From Pseudomonadota bacterium (lineage in GTDB: Bacteria; Myxococcota_A; UBA796; GCA-2862545), in NCBI GenBank assembly GCA_947505245.1, contig CANNIZ010000006.1, forward strand, positions 87,026-151,025: a stretch of DNA of 64,000 nucleotides, given 5' to 3'. The notes beneath the pieces were generated by a model, which was not told the DNA's origin, ran no database searches, and saw nothing but the letters and a program-made list of their open reading frames with translations. A program made the position numbers and the translations under genes. This document shows positions 16,830 to 25,957 of this stretch, piece by piece (within the stretch, counting starts at the first letter, position 1; each line of letters begins with the position of its first letter).

Positions 16830-19727
16830 TTACTCCGAAGGGTTCGTGGCTTTCTTGGTTTTCTTCGCCTTCACGAGCACGGCCGGAGCCGCGTCCTTGG
16901 GCAACAACACGGACTGAAACAACACGGTCTCGCCGAGATCGGGGACGATGAGGGAGAGCGACTGCGCGGTGACGACGGGCTCATCGGGCTCGTCACCCCC
17001 GATCGAGAACTCCATCGGCTTCTCGGGCGGGCCGCCGTCACGGCCGTACCCCTCGCCCGGACCTGCAGAGGGGGCACGTTTGGCCATCCTAAGGCCCACG
17101 CCGCCGCGCCCGCCGCCGCCGTTGCGCGAGCTGCCGGGCATGCGCTGGACGGCGTTGGACGTGGTCCGAACCGACCCCATCGGCTCTACGACACCGTCGC
17201 CGTACGACACAGTGCCGGCGGAACCGCCGACGACGCCACCGACGCTGCCGTAGCCATACCCGTACCCGACGCCTCCGCCGCCCATGCCGGACCCGCTGAC
17301 GCCAATGCTGCCGTACTCCTCGGACCCATTGTCGAGCAGCCCGAGGACGTAGCTCGGATCTGCAGCGAGGAAGTCCACACCCGCGTCGGCGGGCGGCGTC
17401 GCCACCGCGATCCCATTCGCGCCCGCCTGGAGCGCATCGGTCTGATCCGTGACGCCATCCCCGTCTCCGAGAACAACGAGCGGGACACGATAGGGGCCGT
17501 CGACCGTGCTGTGGAACGAGCGCGTCGTCGGCGTGGTGACCGGCATCGACGGGTACGCTCCGCTGAGGTCACCGTCGATGTCGACGCTCTCGAAGTCGTA
17601 CGCGCGCGGCTCGGGCTCACCTTCGATGACGAACTCGTCCTTGAACACGAGCTTCCCGGTCGGCTTCGCGTCCGGCTTGGCCTTGGACTTGCCGCTCGCA
17701 ACTTCCTTGTCGGCCTGCTTCTTCGCGACCTCTTCGAGCTCCAGCTGCACGCTGCTGTTGCTGCCGCGGAACGACGCTGACTCCGTCTGCTCGAGGCCCG
17801 ACAGCTTCTCGCCGATCGCGTACGCCGAGCTGTAGCTCTCCGACGCGGTCTTGTAGTCGCCCGAACGCTCGGCCTCCTTGGCCGCCACGATCAGCTCCTC
17901 ACGCTTCGCGACGTCTTCCGTGGCCCGCGCGCGAGCCATGTCCTTCACGCGCCGCGCGACCGTGGTGTCCTCCATCGCGTCTGCGACGCCGATCTCCTCG
18001 TCCACGTCGACGACGTCGAGGTTTCCCTGGAGCTTGCGCACGTTCTCGGACTCGCCGCCCAGCGCCTTCAGCTCGTCGAGCTTCTGCTGCGCGACCTCGA
18101 AGTCGTTCACCATCCAGGCGTCGAGCGCCTCCTGGAAGCGCGCGTCCACCTCCGCAGCCGCCACGTCTCCGACCGCGAGGCCGTACGACAGCGTCTCGCC
18201 CTCGGTGAAGTCGTCCACCACGCTGTCTTCGCCGGTCTTGTTCTGCAGCGCGTACCCGGGTGGAAGGTGCAACGTGACGCGCTGCACGCCGACCGGCGCG
18301 TCCACGCGGAGCAGCGGCACCGCGCGCTGTTCGCGCTTGCTCCACGTCTCCGTCGTGCCAAACGCGATCACCTCGATCGGGAACGACAGCAGGCCGTCCA
18401 CCGTCTCGAGCGAGCGCGGCAACGGGATGAGCCAACCCTCGCCGTCGTCCTTGCCCGGCGTGACGGGTTTGCCCGACACCTGCACGCCGAGGATCGCCAC
18501 GCCCGCCGGAGCCACGATGCGCAACGCCGCGGCGCGCTCGTTCCGCACCGTGTAGTAGCCGCGCATCATGACGCGGCCCTCATCGTTGGTGGCGATCGTG
18601 AGCGACGCGACGTCCACCAGCACGGCGGGCTGTTCGATCGGGACCACGCGCATGAGCGACAAGGTGCCGCCGCCCTGCCCTCGCCAGGCCGACGTCGGGG
18701 TGCCTGTGATCAGGCCTGTGGTCACCGACGGCAGGTCGGACGTGGGCACCGGCACGAACCGGGGAAGCTCGGGAAGCACCTCGATCGCGTCGTCGCGCGC
18801 GATCAACAGCGACGCGTCGACGCGGAAAGCGCCGGTCGGGGCGATGTCCGGCACCGCGACGGTCGCTGTGTCCCCGGCCGCGACGGGGACGGACCACGCG
18901 AGGTCGACCGTGAACACGTCGTACACGGGCCGCGTCGGCTCGATCAGCAGCGTGTCTCCGCTCCACGAGTAGCTGCGCACGTTCTCGCCCGAGACGGTCA
19001 CGTCGCGACCGGCGCCGCGCACCACGAGCGGCAACGCGCCGCCGGCCGAGGCGAGCTCGCCCTGGCGCACGAGCCAGCGCACCTGCGCGTGCCCTTCCAC
19101 GTCGCCGTCGCGCACCGTGAGCCCCTCCGCGACCTCAGCGACGAACAGCGGCGGCTTGTCGGACAGCGGGGCCGGGTCCGACAACACGACCGACAGGTCG
19201 CGCGCGGACGCGAGCAGGCCCTCGCGCGACGCGATCGCCGCTCGGGCGCCGTCTTCGACGTGCAGCTCCAGCTTTGTACCGGCCGCAGCGATCGTCCCGC
19301 GCACGGCAGGCATCAACGCGAACGACTGCCCGGCTGCAGGGTCGCCGTCGACGAATCCGTCGAGGACCACCGTCGCCTGGCCCGAAACCTCGGCCGTAAG
19401 CCTCGTCCCGCTGGGCCCCGAGCCGATCGCGGCGGGTCGCCCGTCGACGGTGAGCGAGTCCACCCGCACCGACGGTCCGGCGACGAAGTCGTCGAGCCAG
19501 CCCTTCGCGGGGGCGTCGATCGTCCACGTCGCGTGGATCCGCAGCCCGCCTTCTTCCGGCGTGACCGTCACGATCCGATTCGCCGCCCACGGCGTGGGGG
19601 GCTTGCTGTCGTCCTTCTCGGGCTCCGGGTCGCGCAACTCGAAATACCGGCCGCCGTCGAGCACGACCGTCGACGCCTGAGCGTCGAAACAAAGCGCGAG
19701 GAAGGGCAGGAGGGAAAACATGCGCAC
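16830..19727 (-). CDS. Very large secreted protein with coiled-coil and Gly-Tyr-rich segments
   Basis: A 965-residue exported protein, unrecognised. The signal peptide ends near FDAQA-S; LALC inside it is a poor lipobox. The first 540 residues are strand-rich (VIT-like or Ig-like impression). Residues about 540-660 form a charged helical stretch (EVAQQKLDELKAL, DMARARATEDVAKREE) with TPR-like spacing (AAKEAERSGDYKTA). Then comes a low-complexity region with GMGGGGVGYGYGYG (about 812-845) and a basic RNGGGGRGG segment. The end resembles that of its downstream partner. The mix of surface-like strands, coiled coil and Gly/Tyr repeats suggests a cell-surface or envelope structural protein (inference). 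Confidence 0.72.
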   Translation of the reverse strand: MRMFSLLPFLALCFDAQASTVVLDGGRYFELRDPEPEKDDSKPPTPWAANRIVTVTPEEGGLRIHATWTIDAPAKGWLDDFVAGPSVRVDSLTVDGRPAAIGSGPSGTRLTAEVSGQATVVLDGFVDGDPAAGQSFALMPAVRGTIAAAGTKLELHVEDGARAAIASREGLLASARDLSVVLSDPAPLSDKPPLFVAEVAEGLTVRDGDVEGHAQVRWLVRQGELASAGGALPLVVRGAGRDVTVSGENVRSYSWSGDTLLIEPTRPVYDVFTVDLAWSVPVAAGDTATVAVPDIAPTGAFRVDASLLIARDDAIEVLPELPRFVPVPTSDLPSVTTGLITGTPTSAWRGQGGGTLSLMRVVPIEQPAVLVDVASLTIATNDEGRVMMRGYYTVRNERAAALRIVAPAGVAILGVQVSGKPVTPGKDDGEGWLIPLPRSLETVDGLLSFPIEVIAFGTTETWSKREQRAVPLLRVDAPVGVQRVTLHLPPGYALQNKTGEDSVVDDFTEGETLSYGLAVGDVAAAEVDARFQEALDAWMVNDFEVAQQKLDELKALGGESENVRKLQGNLDVVDVDEEIGVADAMEDTTVARRVKDMARARATEDVAKREELIVAAKEAERSGDYKTASESYSSAYAIGEKLSGLEQTESASFRGSNSSVQLELEEVAKKQADKEVASGKSKAKPDAKPTGKLVFKDEFVIEGEPEPRAYDFESVDIDGDLSGAYPSMPVTTPTTRSFHSTVDGPYRVPLVVLGDGDGVTDQTDALQAGANGIAVATPPADAGVDFLAADPSYVLGLLDNGSEEYGSIGVSGSGMGGGGVGYGYGYGSVGGVVGGSAGTVSYGDGVVEPMGSVRTTSNAVQRMPGSSRNGGGGRGGVGLRMAKRAPSAGPGEGYGRDGGPPEKPMEFSIGGDEPDEPVVTAQSLSLIVPDLGETVLFQSVLLPKDAAPAVLVKAKKTKKATNPSE

Positions 19728-19785
19728 CAGGAACGGGTTCGGACGGGTGGACCTTACAGCACGCGAACGGTGCGTGAAGGCCGTG

Positions 19786-20199
19786 TCAAAGTTTCCCCGA
19801 GCCGTCGATCGACGGCTGGGGGGCAGGGTCGAGCCAGCCGCACCCCTTCGCGTCCGCCACGACCGTGCGGGCCTCCGAAAGCGCCCGTGCGACGTCGTGA
19901 ACCTCGGACGCCGCCCCAGTCGTATCCAGCACCGCGACCGCCCTCTCGAACCGCTGCTGAGCGGCGGCGCTGGCTTCGACCAACGCCGTCACGGCGTCCA
20001 AGTGCTTGTGCATGCACATCGGATCGCGATGCCGGGCGTCCGACAGGCTCAGCTGGGCCGCGCGAAGCTCGTCGAGCGCTCCGGTGACGGACGCGCGCTG
20101 CTCCTCGGTGGTCATCGGAGCCACCTCGTAGCGGACGTAGTCGGGGGGCGGCCCCGGCGGCCTGCACGCGAACAACAGCAACGCAACGAGGGTCGCCAT
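19786..20199 (-). CDS. Small lipoprotein, helical, unknown
   Basis: A 137-residue lipoprotein. The start at 20199 was chosen because it gives MATLVALLLFAC (lipobox LFAC, Cys12) and overlaps the upstream TGA by one base. Longer reading in this frame is only antisense-like leader. The mature part is helical (ALDELRAAQLSLSDARH ...) with the pattern of a short coiled coil, and has two further Cys (CMHK and GCGWLD). No family recognised. It sits 58 bases before the large secreted gene and in the same direction. Confidence 0.65.
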   Translation of the reverse strand: MATLVALLLFACRPPGPPPDYVRYEVAPMTTEEQRASVTGALDELRAAQLSLSDARHRDPMCMHKHLDAVTALVEASAAAQQRFERAVAVLDTTGAASEVHDVARALSEARTVVADAKGCGWLDPAPQPSIDGSGKL

Positions 20200-21263
20200 C
20201 ACGTCTCGATCGAGACGGTCCAGAACCCGACGAGGTCGCCGTCGGCGCTCACGCCAACCACGAGCACGTCGATGTCGCCGACGAGTTGACCCGACGAGTC
20301 GCGGCGGCCGAACCGCCACACCGTCACGTTCGAAAGGTGCTGTTCGAACACGTCGCGCACGGCCTGCCAGCGCGGCTGATCGGCCCGCTGCGTGTCGTCC
20401 CACCAGTCCTGCGCGACGGTGCGCGAGTCGAACACCCACGCGACCGAGCTCGCCTCGACAGAGCGCGCCGCGAGCGGGTCGCGGTCGGGCCGGGCGACGT
20501 ACGAGGCGCCGACCACCGTCTTCACGTTCACCGACGTCAGCGCCGTCGACGTGGGGGCGTGCACGGCGAACGGGACCATCGGGAAGTCGCCTTCCGACGA
20601 GAACCAAAGCCCATCGACCGCCGGCGTGAGCGCGCCGACCGCCGCGTCCGTGCCGAACACTGTCGGAGCGCCGACCGCGGCCTTCAGGTCGTTCAGCGCG
20701 CCGGCGCCCACGTACGGCACGGCAGCGACAGCCTCGAGCGTGGTGTACGGTCGACCCGCGACGATGCCGGTGGCCGCGCGCGAATCGAGGCCGACGTCGA
20801 CGTCGAGCTGGGTGAAGGTCAACGTGTTCGCAAGCGCTACGACGCCCGCCGCCTCGGCCTTGGTAAACGACACGGTCTCGATCGTGCCGTAGTAGTCGTC
20901 GTCGACGGGGATCCACCCCTCGTCTGTCGCGTACGCCAGCAGCGCGGAAAGTGCGGCGTCGCCCACATAGGCGACGGCGTCGACCTCGTCGATCGAGTCG
21001 AAGTTGTTGTCGTCCGCGGCGCCCGAGCCACCGTCGCGATGCGCGATCAGGTTCTTCGCCGCGCGCTTGTCGAGGCCGGCGTCGACGTCGAGCACGGTCA
21101 TCGTGGTGGTGCGCGCGTTCAACATCGCGAGCACGCCGGCGGCCTCGGGGGTGCCGTCCACGAGCACGCGCGCGGAGGTGAGTTCACCGTCTCCAAGGCC
21201 CACGTCGGCGGCGGGCTGACAGGCGACCACGAACAGGGCGAGCACCACGGCACTTGAACGCAC
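20199..21263 (-). CDS. Lipoprotein with two helix-hairpin-helix-like repeats
   Basis: About 354 residues if the GTG at 21263 is the start: it is preceded by GGGG at 6 bases and gives MRSSAVVLALFVVAC (lipobox VVAC). Upstream in-frame codons reach to 21371 but would bury the signal and run into the previous gene. The mature part has two tandem units of the form 'LN..T...LD.DVGLD.RAA..I.A.R........SI.EV.AV.YVG..AL..L', the pattern of ComEA-like helix-hairpin-helix pairs (about 40-115 and 140-205). A beta-rich C-terminal domain of about 140 residues follows, with a single WRFGRRD segment. Such units in a lipoprotein could bind DNA or protein outside the cytoplasm; this is inference. Confidence 0.72.
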   Translation of the reverse strand: MRSSAVVLALFVVACQPAADVGLGDGELTSARVLVDGTPEAAGVLAMLNARTTTMTVLDVDAGLDKRAAKNLIAHRDGGSGAADDNNFDSIDEVDAVAYVGDAALSALLAYATDEGWIPVDDDYYGTIETVSFTKAEAAGVVALANTLTFTQLDVDVGLDSRAATGIVAGRPYTTLEAVAAVPYVGAGALNDLKAAVGAPTVFGTDAAVGALTPAVDGLWFSSEGDFPMVPFAVHAPTSTALTSVNVKTVVGASYVARPDRDPLAARSVEASSVAWVFDSRTVAQDWWDDTQRADQPRWQAVRDVFEQHLSNVTVWRFGRRDSSGQLVGDIDVLVVGVSADGDLVGFWTVSIET

Positions 21264-21306
21264 GGCAGACCCCACGATGGTGAACAGTGTACCCCGATCC
21301 ACCCGG

Positions 21307-23187
21307 TCAGGTTCGGAGCTCGCCGACCGCGGCCCACGCGTTGTCGACGGCGGCCTGGGTGTACGGATCACCGGTGGCGTCGGTGCTCGCGAAGGTCATG
21401 TTCCCAAAACGGCGGGAGGAGGCTTTGTACACGAGCGCGTCCTCGCCGGGGGCGCGGTTTGCCCACCAGGTGTAGCCGTGCGGCCAGCGGTTCACGGTGA
21501 GGCCGGCGATGTCGTCCTCGACAAAGCCGGTAGGACCGAACATCGCGCCGAGTTGGGCGCGGACCTCAACTTCGAACTTCGCGAACGAGGTGCCCATCAG
21601 CGCGCCGCGCCCGAGACGGAACGCGGCGGAGGGATCCGATACGCCGAACGTGGGCGACGGAACCCGCCCGAGCAACGCGACGATCGGGTGATCGGGGGAG
21701 CGGTCGAACCGGTAGTCGCCGTAGTTGACGGGGAAGTCCAGCGCGAAGAACTGGAAGAAGCTGCCGGGACAATGGACGTAGCCGTTGCCAGCGGCCGCGA
21801 TCGCGCGCCAATTGCGCAGCGCGACCTGCGCGTAGACGAGCGGGACCCGAAGGTTGGCGCGCATCGCCGCCTTCTGCGCGTCCGGAAGGCTCGGGATCGC
21901 GTGCGCGAGCGCGTTGTGGTTGCACGCGAACACGGCATGGCGAGCGACGACGCGGGTGCATAGCGAGCCGCGTACGTAGTCGATCTGCACGCCATCGGCG
22001 GTGTTCTCGGCGTGGACGACCGTGCTCGACAGGCGAAGCCGCACCGGCGCGTCCCCGCGATCGAGGGCTTCATAGTCGAAGCGCGCCGTGAGCACGGCTT
22101 CGACGGTGGACGCGTCGCTGACGGCGGGGATGAGCCGCTGCACGAGCAGGCGCGCGACCGTCGCGTTGCCGTCGGGGAAGTGATAAATATAGGATGGTCC
22201 GCCGCTCTCGCGCCGCAGGTACGCGGCGAGTCGCCACGACACGCGCCCCGCGCGCGGCAGGCCGAGCAGGCCGGACTCGTACGCGTCGAACAGCGTGGTG
22301 GCGTCGCCGCCGTAGCCCATGTCGTCGACCTGGGGCGTGGACAGCAGCGCGAGCAGGCCGGGATCGGTGACCCCTCGTGAGCGCAGGTGGTCGTTGTAGG
22401 TGGCGGTCTCGAGCCAGGTGAGCACGCCGGCATCACCGCGGTCGGGGAACCCGGGGGACTCCGACGCGAGCAGCGCGCGCAACTGGGTGCGTCCATCGTC
22501 GGAGAGCGGGAGGTCGTCGATCCGGTCGACGAGCGGCGCGTCTCCGCGAACGGCGCCCGCGAACGCGTAGCGGTTCACCTCGTCGGGGTCGTCCGTGAGC
22601 GCCAGGCCCGAGCGGGTCATCGCGGCGCGCGTATACCAGGGCCCCTCGAAGAACGTGCCCACCGACAGCCCGTGGCGCTCGGCGAAGCCCACGTCGTACG
22701 CGCCGTCGTCCCACAGGGACGTGGTGATCCCAAGCTCCACGAGCAGCCGCGCTGAGGCGCCCTCGAAGTCCACCGGGGTGTCCAGGCTCTGCGTGCCGCC
22801 GTAGCCGAGGCGAAGGGCGCCATCGATGTCGAACTCGTTTCGCCGGGCGTGCCCGCCGAAGTCGTCGTGGTTGTCGAGGATCAGGATGCGCGCGTTCGGG
22901 TTCACCCGCTGGCGGTAGAAGTACGCCGCCGACAGGCCGCTGATCCCCGCGCCGACGACGACGACGTCGTACGGGGAGCTCTCGTGTTCGGATGGCTCGA
23001 ACGTCTGCCCCAGCAGCGCGAGCCCGTGAGCGACCTCGAACGTGCCGGCTGTGCTGCCGCGCAGGCCCTGCAGCCCCGGGGGATAGGGCGGCGACTCCGA
23101 CGCGAGCGCGTCCGGCCAGCCAGGGAGCACCTGCCCGACCCCGGTGATCAGCGCGCCGTTCAGCAGATCGCGTCGCGTGATGGTCAT
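21307..23187 (-). CDS. Tat-exported FAD-dependent amine oxidase-like protein (spermidine dehydrogenase-like)
   Basis: A 626-residue flavoprotein. The N-terminus MTITRRDLLNG is a twin-arginine signal, indicating export in a folded, cofactor-loaded state. After a PYPPGLQGLRGS segment comes the Rossmann motif VVVVGAGISGLSAAY (about 75-90) and an ILILDNHDDFGGHARRNEF segment that closely follows the family annotated as NAD(P)-binding or spermidine dehydrogenase-like proteins. The C-terminal FAD-binding motif is less regular (GEDALVYKASSRRFGNM). Substrate unproven. It diverges from the carotenoid-desaturase-like gene across 90 bases holding an inverted repeat, so the two may be co-regulated. Confidence 0.82.
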   Translation of the reverse strand: MTITRRDLLNGALITGVGQVLPGWPDALASESPPYPPGLQGLRGSTAGTFEVAHGLALLGQTFEPSEHESSPYDVVVVGAGISGLSAAYFYRQRVNPNARILILDNHDDFGGHARRNEFDIDGALRLGYGGTQSLDTPVDFEGASARLLVELGITTSLWDDGAYDVGFAERHGLSVGTFFEGPWYTRAAMTRSGLALTDDPDEVNRYAFAGAVRGDAPLVDRIDDLPLSDDGRTQLRALLASESPGFPDRGDAGVLTWLETATYNDHLRSRGVTDPGLLALLSTPQVDDMGYGGDATTLFDAYESGLLGLPRAGRVSWRLAAYLRRESGGPSYIYHFPDGNATVARLLVQRLIPAVSDASTVEAVLTARFDYEALDRGDAPVRLRLSSTVVHAENTADGVQIDYVRGSLCTRVVARHAVFACNHNALAHAIPSLPDAQKAAMRANLRVPLVYAQVALRNWRAIAAAGNGYVHCPGSFFQFFALDFPVNYGDYRFDRSPDHPIVALLGRVPSPTFGVSDPSAAFRLGRGALMGTSFAKFEVEVRAQLGAMFGPTGFVEDDIAGLTVNRWPHGYTWWANRAPGEDALVYKASSRRFGNMTFASTDATGDPYTQAAVDNAWAAVGELRT

Positions 23188-23200
23188 CGGGCCACGGTAG

Positions 23201-23228
23201 CAGAATCACCCGCGCCCGAAAAATTCTG
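23201..23228. promoter_or_regulatory. Inverted repeat CAGAAT-N16-ATTCTG between divergent flavoprotein genes
   Basis: CAGAAT at 23201-23206 and ATTCTG at 23223-23228 are perfect 6-base inverted half-sites 22 bases apart centre to centre, about two helical turns. They lie within the 90-base divergent control region, so a dimeric regulator is conceivable. Six bases is short and chance occurrence is not excluded. Confidence 0.35.
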
Positions 23229-23250
23229 GTGACATCCGGTGGCCTCACCC

Positions 23251-23275
23251 CTCCTCTCCACGAACGCTGGAGGAG
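23251..23275 (+). promoter_or_regulatory. Hairpin that can bury the ribosome binding site of the desaturase-like gene
   Basis: CTCCTCTCCA (23251-23260), loop CGAACGC, and TGGAGGAG (23268-23275) pair as an 8-bp stem with a two-base bulge in the left arm. The right arm is the Shine-Dalgarno sequence GGAGGAG, which sits 2 bases from the ATG at 23278. Folding would therefore block translation initiation. Whether it acts as a switch is inference. Confidence 0.5.
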
Positions 23276-23277
23276 AC

Positions 23278-24750
23278 ATGAAGGTGGTCATCGCAGGCGC
23301 CGGTCCCGCGGGCCTCGCCGCCGCAGAGGCGCTGTTGTCGGAAGATCCGACGCTCAAGGTCGAGATTCGGACCCTCGGACACATCGTCGGTGGGCGCGCG
23401 TGCTCGTGGCGCCTGCCGGACGGGCGCACCGAGGAGCACGGTCAACACGTCGTGCTCGGGTTCTACGCCGAGATGCGCGCCCTGCTCGCGCGCTCGGGGG
23501 TGGACGAAGCTACCGCGACGTTCTCGAACCGCGGTCGGTTGATCTGCTGGGAGGACCGCGATGAGGCCGCGCACACCATGCACTTCGGCTCGTCGTCGCT
23601 GCGCTCGCTCGCGGACGGCCTCGCGTACAGCGGTTGGACGGCGGCCGAGAAGGCCGGCTTCGCCGAGATGTTCGTGCGCGGAATGCCGGAGGTCATCGCC
23701 GGCGTGCCCGAATCGCTCGACGACGTGTGCCTCACCGCGTGGTGCCTCGGCCACGGGATGCCGGCGTCGTGTGCGGCCACCAACGCGTTTCGCGCAAGCC
23801 GCGAGGCCCAGCTCAACTGGCCCGGCGAGATCTCGGCGTACGCGCAGCTCCGCGCCGTGCGCGCGGCGGGCCGCGACTACGCGACCTCCGAGGCGCTGTT
23901 CCCGGCGGGCGGCATGTCGGAGATCTTCTGGGAGCCGATCGTCGCGCGCATCGAGGCGCTTGGCGGCACGCTGCGCCGCTGGTCTGCGGTGGATGGCGTG
24001 CGACGCGACGGCGACACGCTGCGCGGGCTCACGTTTCGCGCGCCCCTGCCGCACGATCCGGCGCACCCGTGGACAAACATCTACCCGCCGCTCGCAGCCG
24101 AGGTGGAAGATGTACCGGTCGACGCCGCGATCCTCGCGGTGCCGCCGGGCGTGTTCGGCGGCATCCTCGCGGCCGACCCCGAGCTCGCGGGCCTGGCAGC
24201 GTTCGCGGGCGTGCCGCAGATCACGTCGATCGCCCCGCTCGGAATGCACGTGTGGCACAAGAACGCGGTCACCGTGCGGCACCAGACGGTGGTGTTCGGG
24301 CTGCTCCCGCCGCTCGCGTTCGTGCTCGACAACAAGCCGATCTACGCCCAATACCGCGACGACGACCGCTACGGCGCGTGCCTGCACTTCGTCGGCCAGG
24401 AGAGCGGGTACGAGGACCTCACCGACGAGGAGATGCTCGTGCGCTCGCTGGCGTCGGCGCGAAAGGTGCCCGGCTTCGAGGGCATGGACCGGGAGGGCGT
24501 GCTCGACTTCAAGGTGATCCGGAACCGCGCGCCGCACAAGCGCTACTTCAACGCCGAACCCGGCTCGCTCCAGTTCAAGCCGCACTGCAAGACGCCGATC
24601 GAAGGCCTGTTCCTGGCCGGTGACTGGGTGCGCAACGAGCTCGACTTCCCGTGTATGGAGGCCGCGGTGCGCTCGGGTCGGCAGGCGGCCCGCGAGGTGC
24701 TGGCCCTGCTCGACGCGCGACGCGCGACGCGCTCGGGGAGGGCTGCATGA
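23278..24750 (+). CDS. FAD-dependent carotenoid desaturase-like oxidoreductase
   Basis: A 490-residue flavoenzyme of the phytoene/zeta-carotene desaturase and amine oxidase superfamily. The start at 23278 has the strong GGAGGAG site and puts VVIAGAGPAGLAAAEALL at residues 3-20 as the dinucleotide-binding motif; GGRACSW follows near residue 40. The C-terminus has the expected FAD motif LAGDW ... P.MEAAVRSG. It probably desaturates or oxidises a polyene or terpenoid, but squalene-associated and other relatives cannot be excluded. The next gene, a CrtC/AttH-like protein, starts within its stop (ATGA), which supports a carotenoid-type pathway. Confidence 0.85.
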   Translation: MKVVIAGAGPAGLAAAEALLSEDPTLKVEIRTLGHIVGGRACSWRLPDGRTEEHGQHVVLGFYAEMRALLARSGVDEATATFSNRGRLICWEDRDEAAHTMHFGSSSLRSLADGLAYSGWTAAEKAGFAEMFVRGMPEVIAGVPESLDDVCLTAWCLGHGMPASCAATNAFRASREAQLNWPGEISAYAQLRAVRAAGRDYATSEALFPAGGMSEIFWEPIVARIEALGGTLRRWSAVDGVRRDGDTLRGLTFRAPLPHDPAHPWTNIYPPLAAEVEDVPVDAAILAVPPGVFGGILAADPELAGLAAFAGVPQITSIAPLGMHVWHKNAVTVRHQTVVFGLLPPLAFVLDNKPIYAQYRDDDRYGACLHFVGQESGYEDLTDEEMLVRSLASARKVPGFEGMDREGVLDFKVIRNRAPHKRYFNAEPGSLQFKPHCKTPIEGLFLAGDWVRNELDFPCMEAAVRSGRQAAREVLALLDARRATRSGRAA

Positions 24751-25754
24751 TCGGCCTCATCGACGAGGCGCCCCACGCGGACGCCCAGACCGAGTGGTGG
24801 CACGTGCACGCCGACCTCGTCGAGACGGGCTCGGCCGACCCGCGCGAGCTGCACGTGTTCGCCGCGTTCATCGTCGAACGCACCAAAGGTGAGTCGATCG
24901 CGGGCATCCCCGTGTCGATGGTGGCGCCGCGGTTTCACACGGCGCTCGTGCAGCTCCAGACCGACGACGGCGCGTGGTCCGCCGACCGGCACGCGTTCCC
25001 TGACGTGTGGACCGCGTCGGAGCGCGACCTCGATGGCGAGCGACCGCTCGAGGTGCGCCACGGCGACTGGCGGCTCGCGTGGGATCAAGGCGCACTGGTC
25101 CTCTCGGTCGGGGCCGGACCCGACGCGATCGACGTCGTGTTCACCGAGACGCGTCCCGCTACACTGCCCGGCGCCGACGGGCTGGTGACGTTGCGGTCCG
25201 ACAGCCCGCACCATTGGATCCAACGCGAGCAGCTGTCCGCGCGCGGCCGGTGGAAGGACCACGGCAAGACGCGGTTCGTCGAAGGCACCGGCTTCTACAA
25301 GCACCAGTGGGGGAGGCTCTATGACGCCCTGGTGGACGGGTTCTCGTGGGTGTCGCTCGATCTTCCCGACACGCGCTCCCTGTCGTTCGCCTCGCTCGTC
25401 GTCGACGACCGCTGGAACCAACCCGGCTCGATCGCCTTCGCGTCTTCACCCGAAGGAACCCACCCGATCGACGGGTGGACCCTCACGCCGACGACGTGGT
25501 GGCGCTCGCCGCGCTCGGGCGCGCGCTGGCCCGCGTCGCTGCACCTCGTGGCGCCCGGCGTCGACCTGATCGTCACCCCGCTCGCGCGCGATCAGGAGCT
25601 GTGGGCCTTCCCAACGCCCGTCCACGTCGGGCCCGCCCTCGCGCTCGGCACCGTCGACGGCGTGCCGTTCGCCGGGCCCGCGTTCCTCGAACAGGTGGGA
25701 ATGGCCAAGCCGTTCTTTCGGTTCCTGTACCGATCCCGGGAGGTGACCCCATGA
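24747..25754 (+). CDS. CrtC/AttH-like lipocalin-type hydratase or hydrolase
   Basis: A 335-residue cytosolic protein of the carotenoid 1,2-hydratase (CrtC) and AttH-like family, a two-lipocalin fold. Motifs seen: EWWHVHADL (about 14-22), the family's first Trp-rich signature, and FYKHQWG (about 184-190), the second. CrtC adds water to a terminal double bond of acyclic carotenoids; AttH-like members have no proven reaction. Its ATG overlaps the stop of the desaturase-like gene by 4 bases, and the following mini-gene overlaps its own stop in the same way. The neighbourhood favours carotenoid or isoprenoid modification. Confidence 0.8.
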   Translation: MIGLIDEAPHADAQTEWWHVHADLVETGSADPRELHVFAAFIVERTKGESIAGIPVSMVAPRFHTALVQLQTDDGAWSADRHAFPDVWTASERDLDGERPLEVRHGDWRLAWDQGALVLSVGAGPDAIDVVFTETRPATLPGADGLVTLRSDSPHHWIQREQLSARGRWKDHGKTRFVEGTGFYKHQWGRLYDALVDGFSWVSLDLPDTRSLSFASLVVDDRWNQPGSIAFASSPEGTHPIDGWTLTPTTWWRSPRSGARWPASLHLVAPGVDLIVTPLARDQELWAFPTPVHVGPALALGTVDGVPFAGPAFLEQVGMAKPFFRFLYRSREVTP

Positions 25755-25957
25755 CGCGCCGCGGCCTGTTGTCCTCCGGATGTGCCGCCGTGGTCGCGTA
25801 CCTGCTCGCGGCGCCCACCGAAGCCGAGGCGCGCGCGGCCCCCCGCGTCGCCTGCCCCCACGTCTATTGCCGCCACAACCGACCCGACGCCGTGCTCGGC
25901 CCGCGCTGCGGCCTGTCCCTCACAAGACCCCCTGTGTACAATGGAGTGCTCCCATGA
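25751..25957 (+). CDS. Tiny Cys-rich protein with Tat-like signal
   Basis: A 68-residue product, coupled on both sides: its ATG lies in the stop of the CrtC-like gene and its TGA contains the ATG of the next. The N-terminus MTRRGLLSSG resembles a twin-arginine signal, followed by a hydrophobic stretch and APTEAEA, a plausible cleavage region. The mature part is only 35-40 residues with three Cys and one His (CPHVYCRHN ... PRCGLSL), which could hold a metal or form disulfides. No family recognised. Its place in a coupled operon argues that it is translated. Confidence 0.6.
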   Translation: MTRRGLLSSGCAAVVAYLLAAPTEAEARAAPRVACPHVYCRHNRPDAVLGPRCGLSLTRPPVYNGVLP

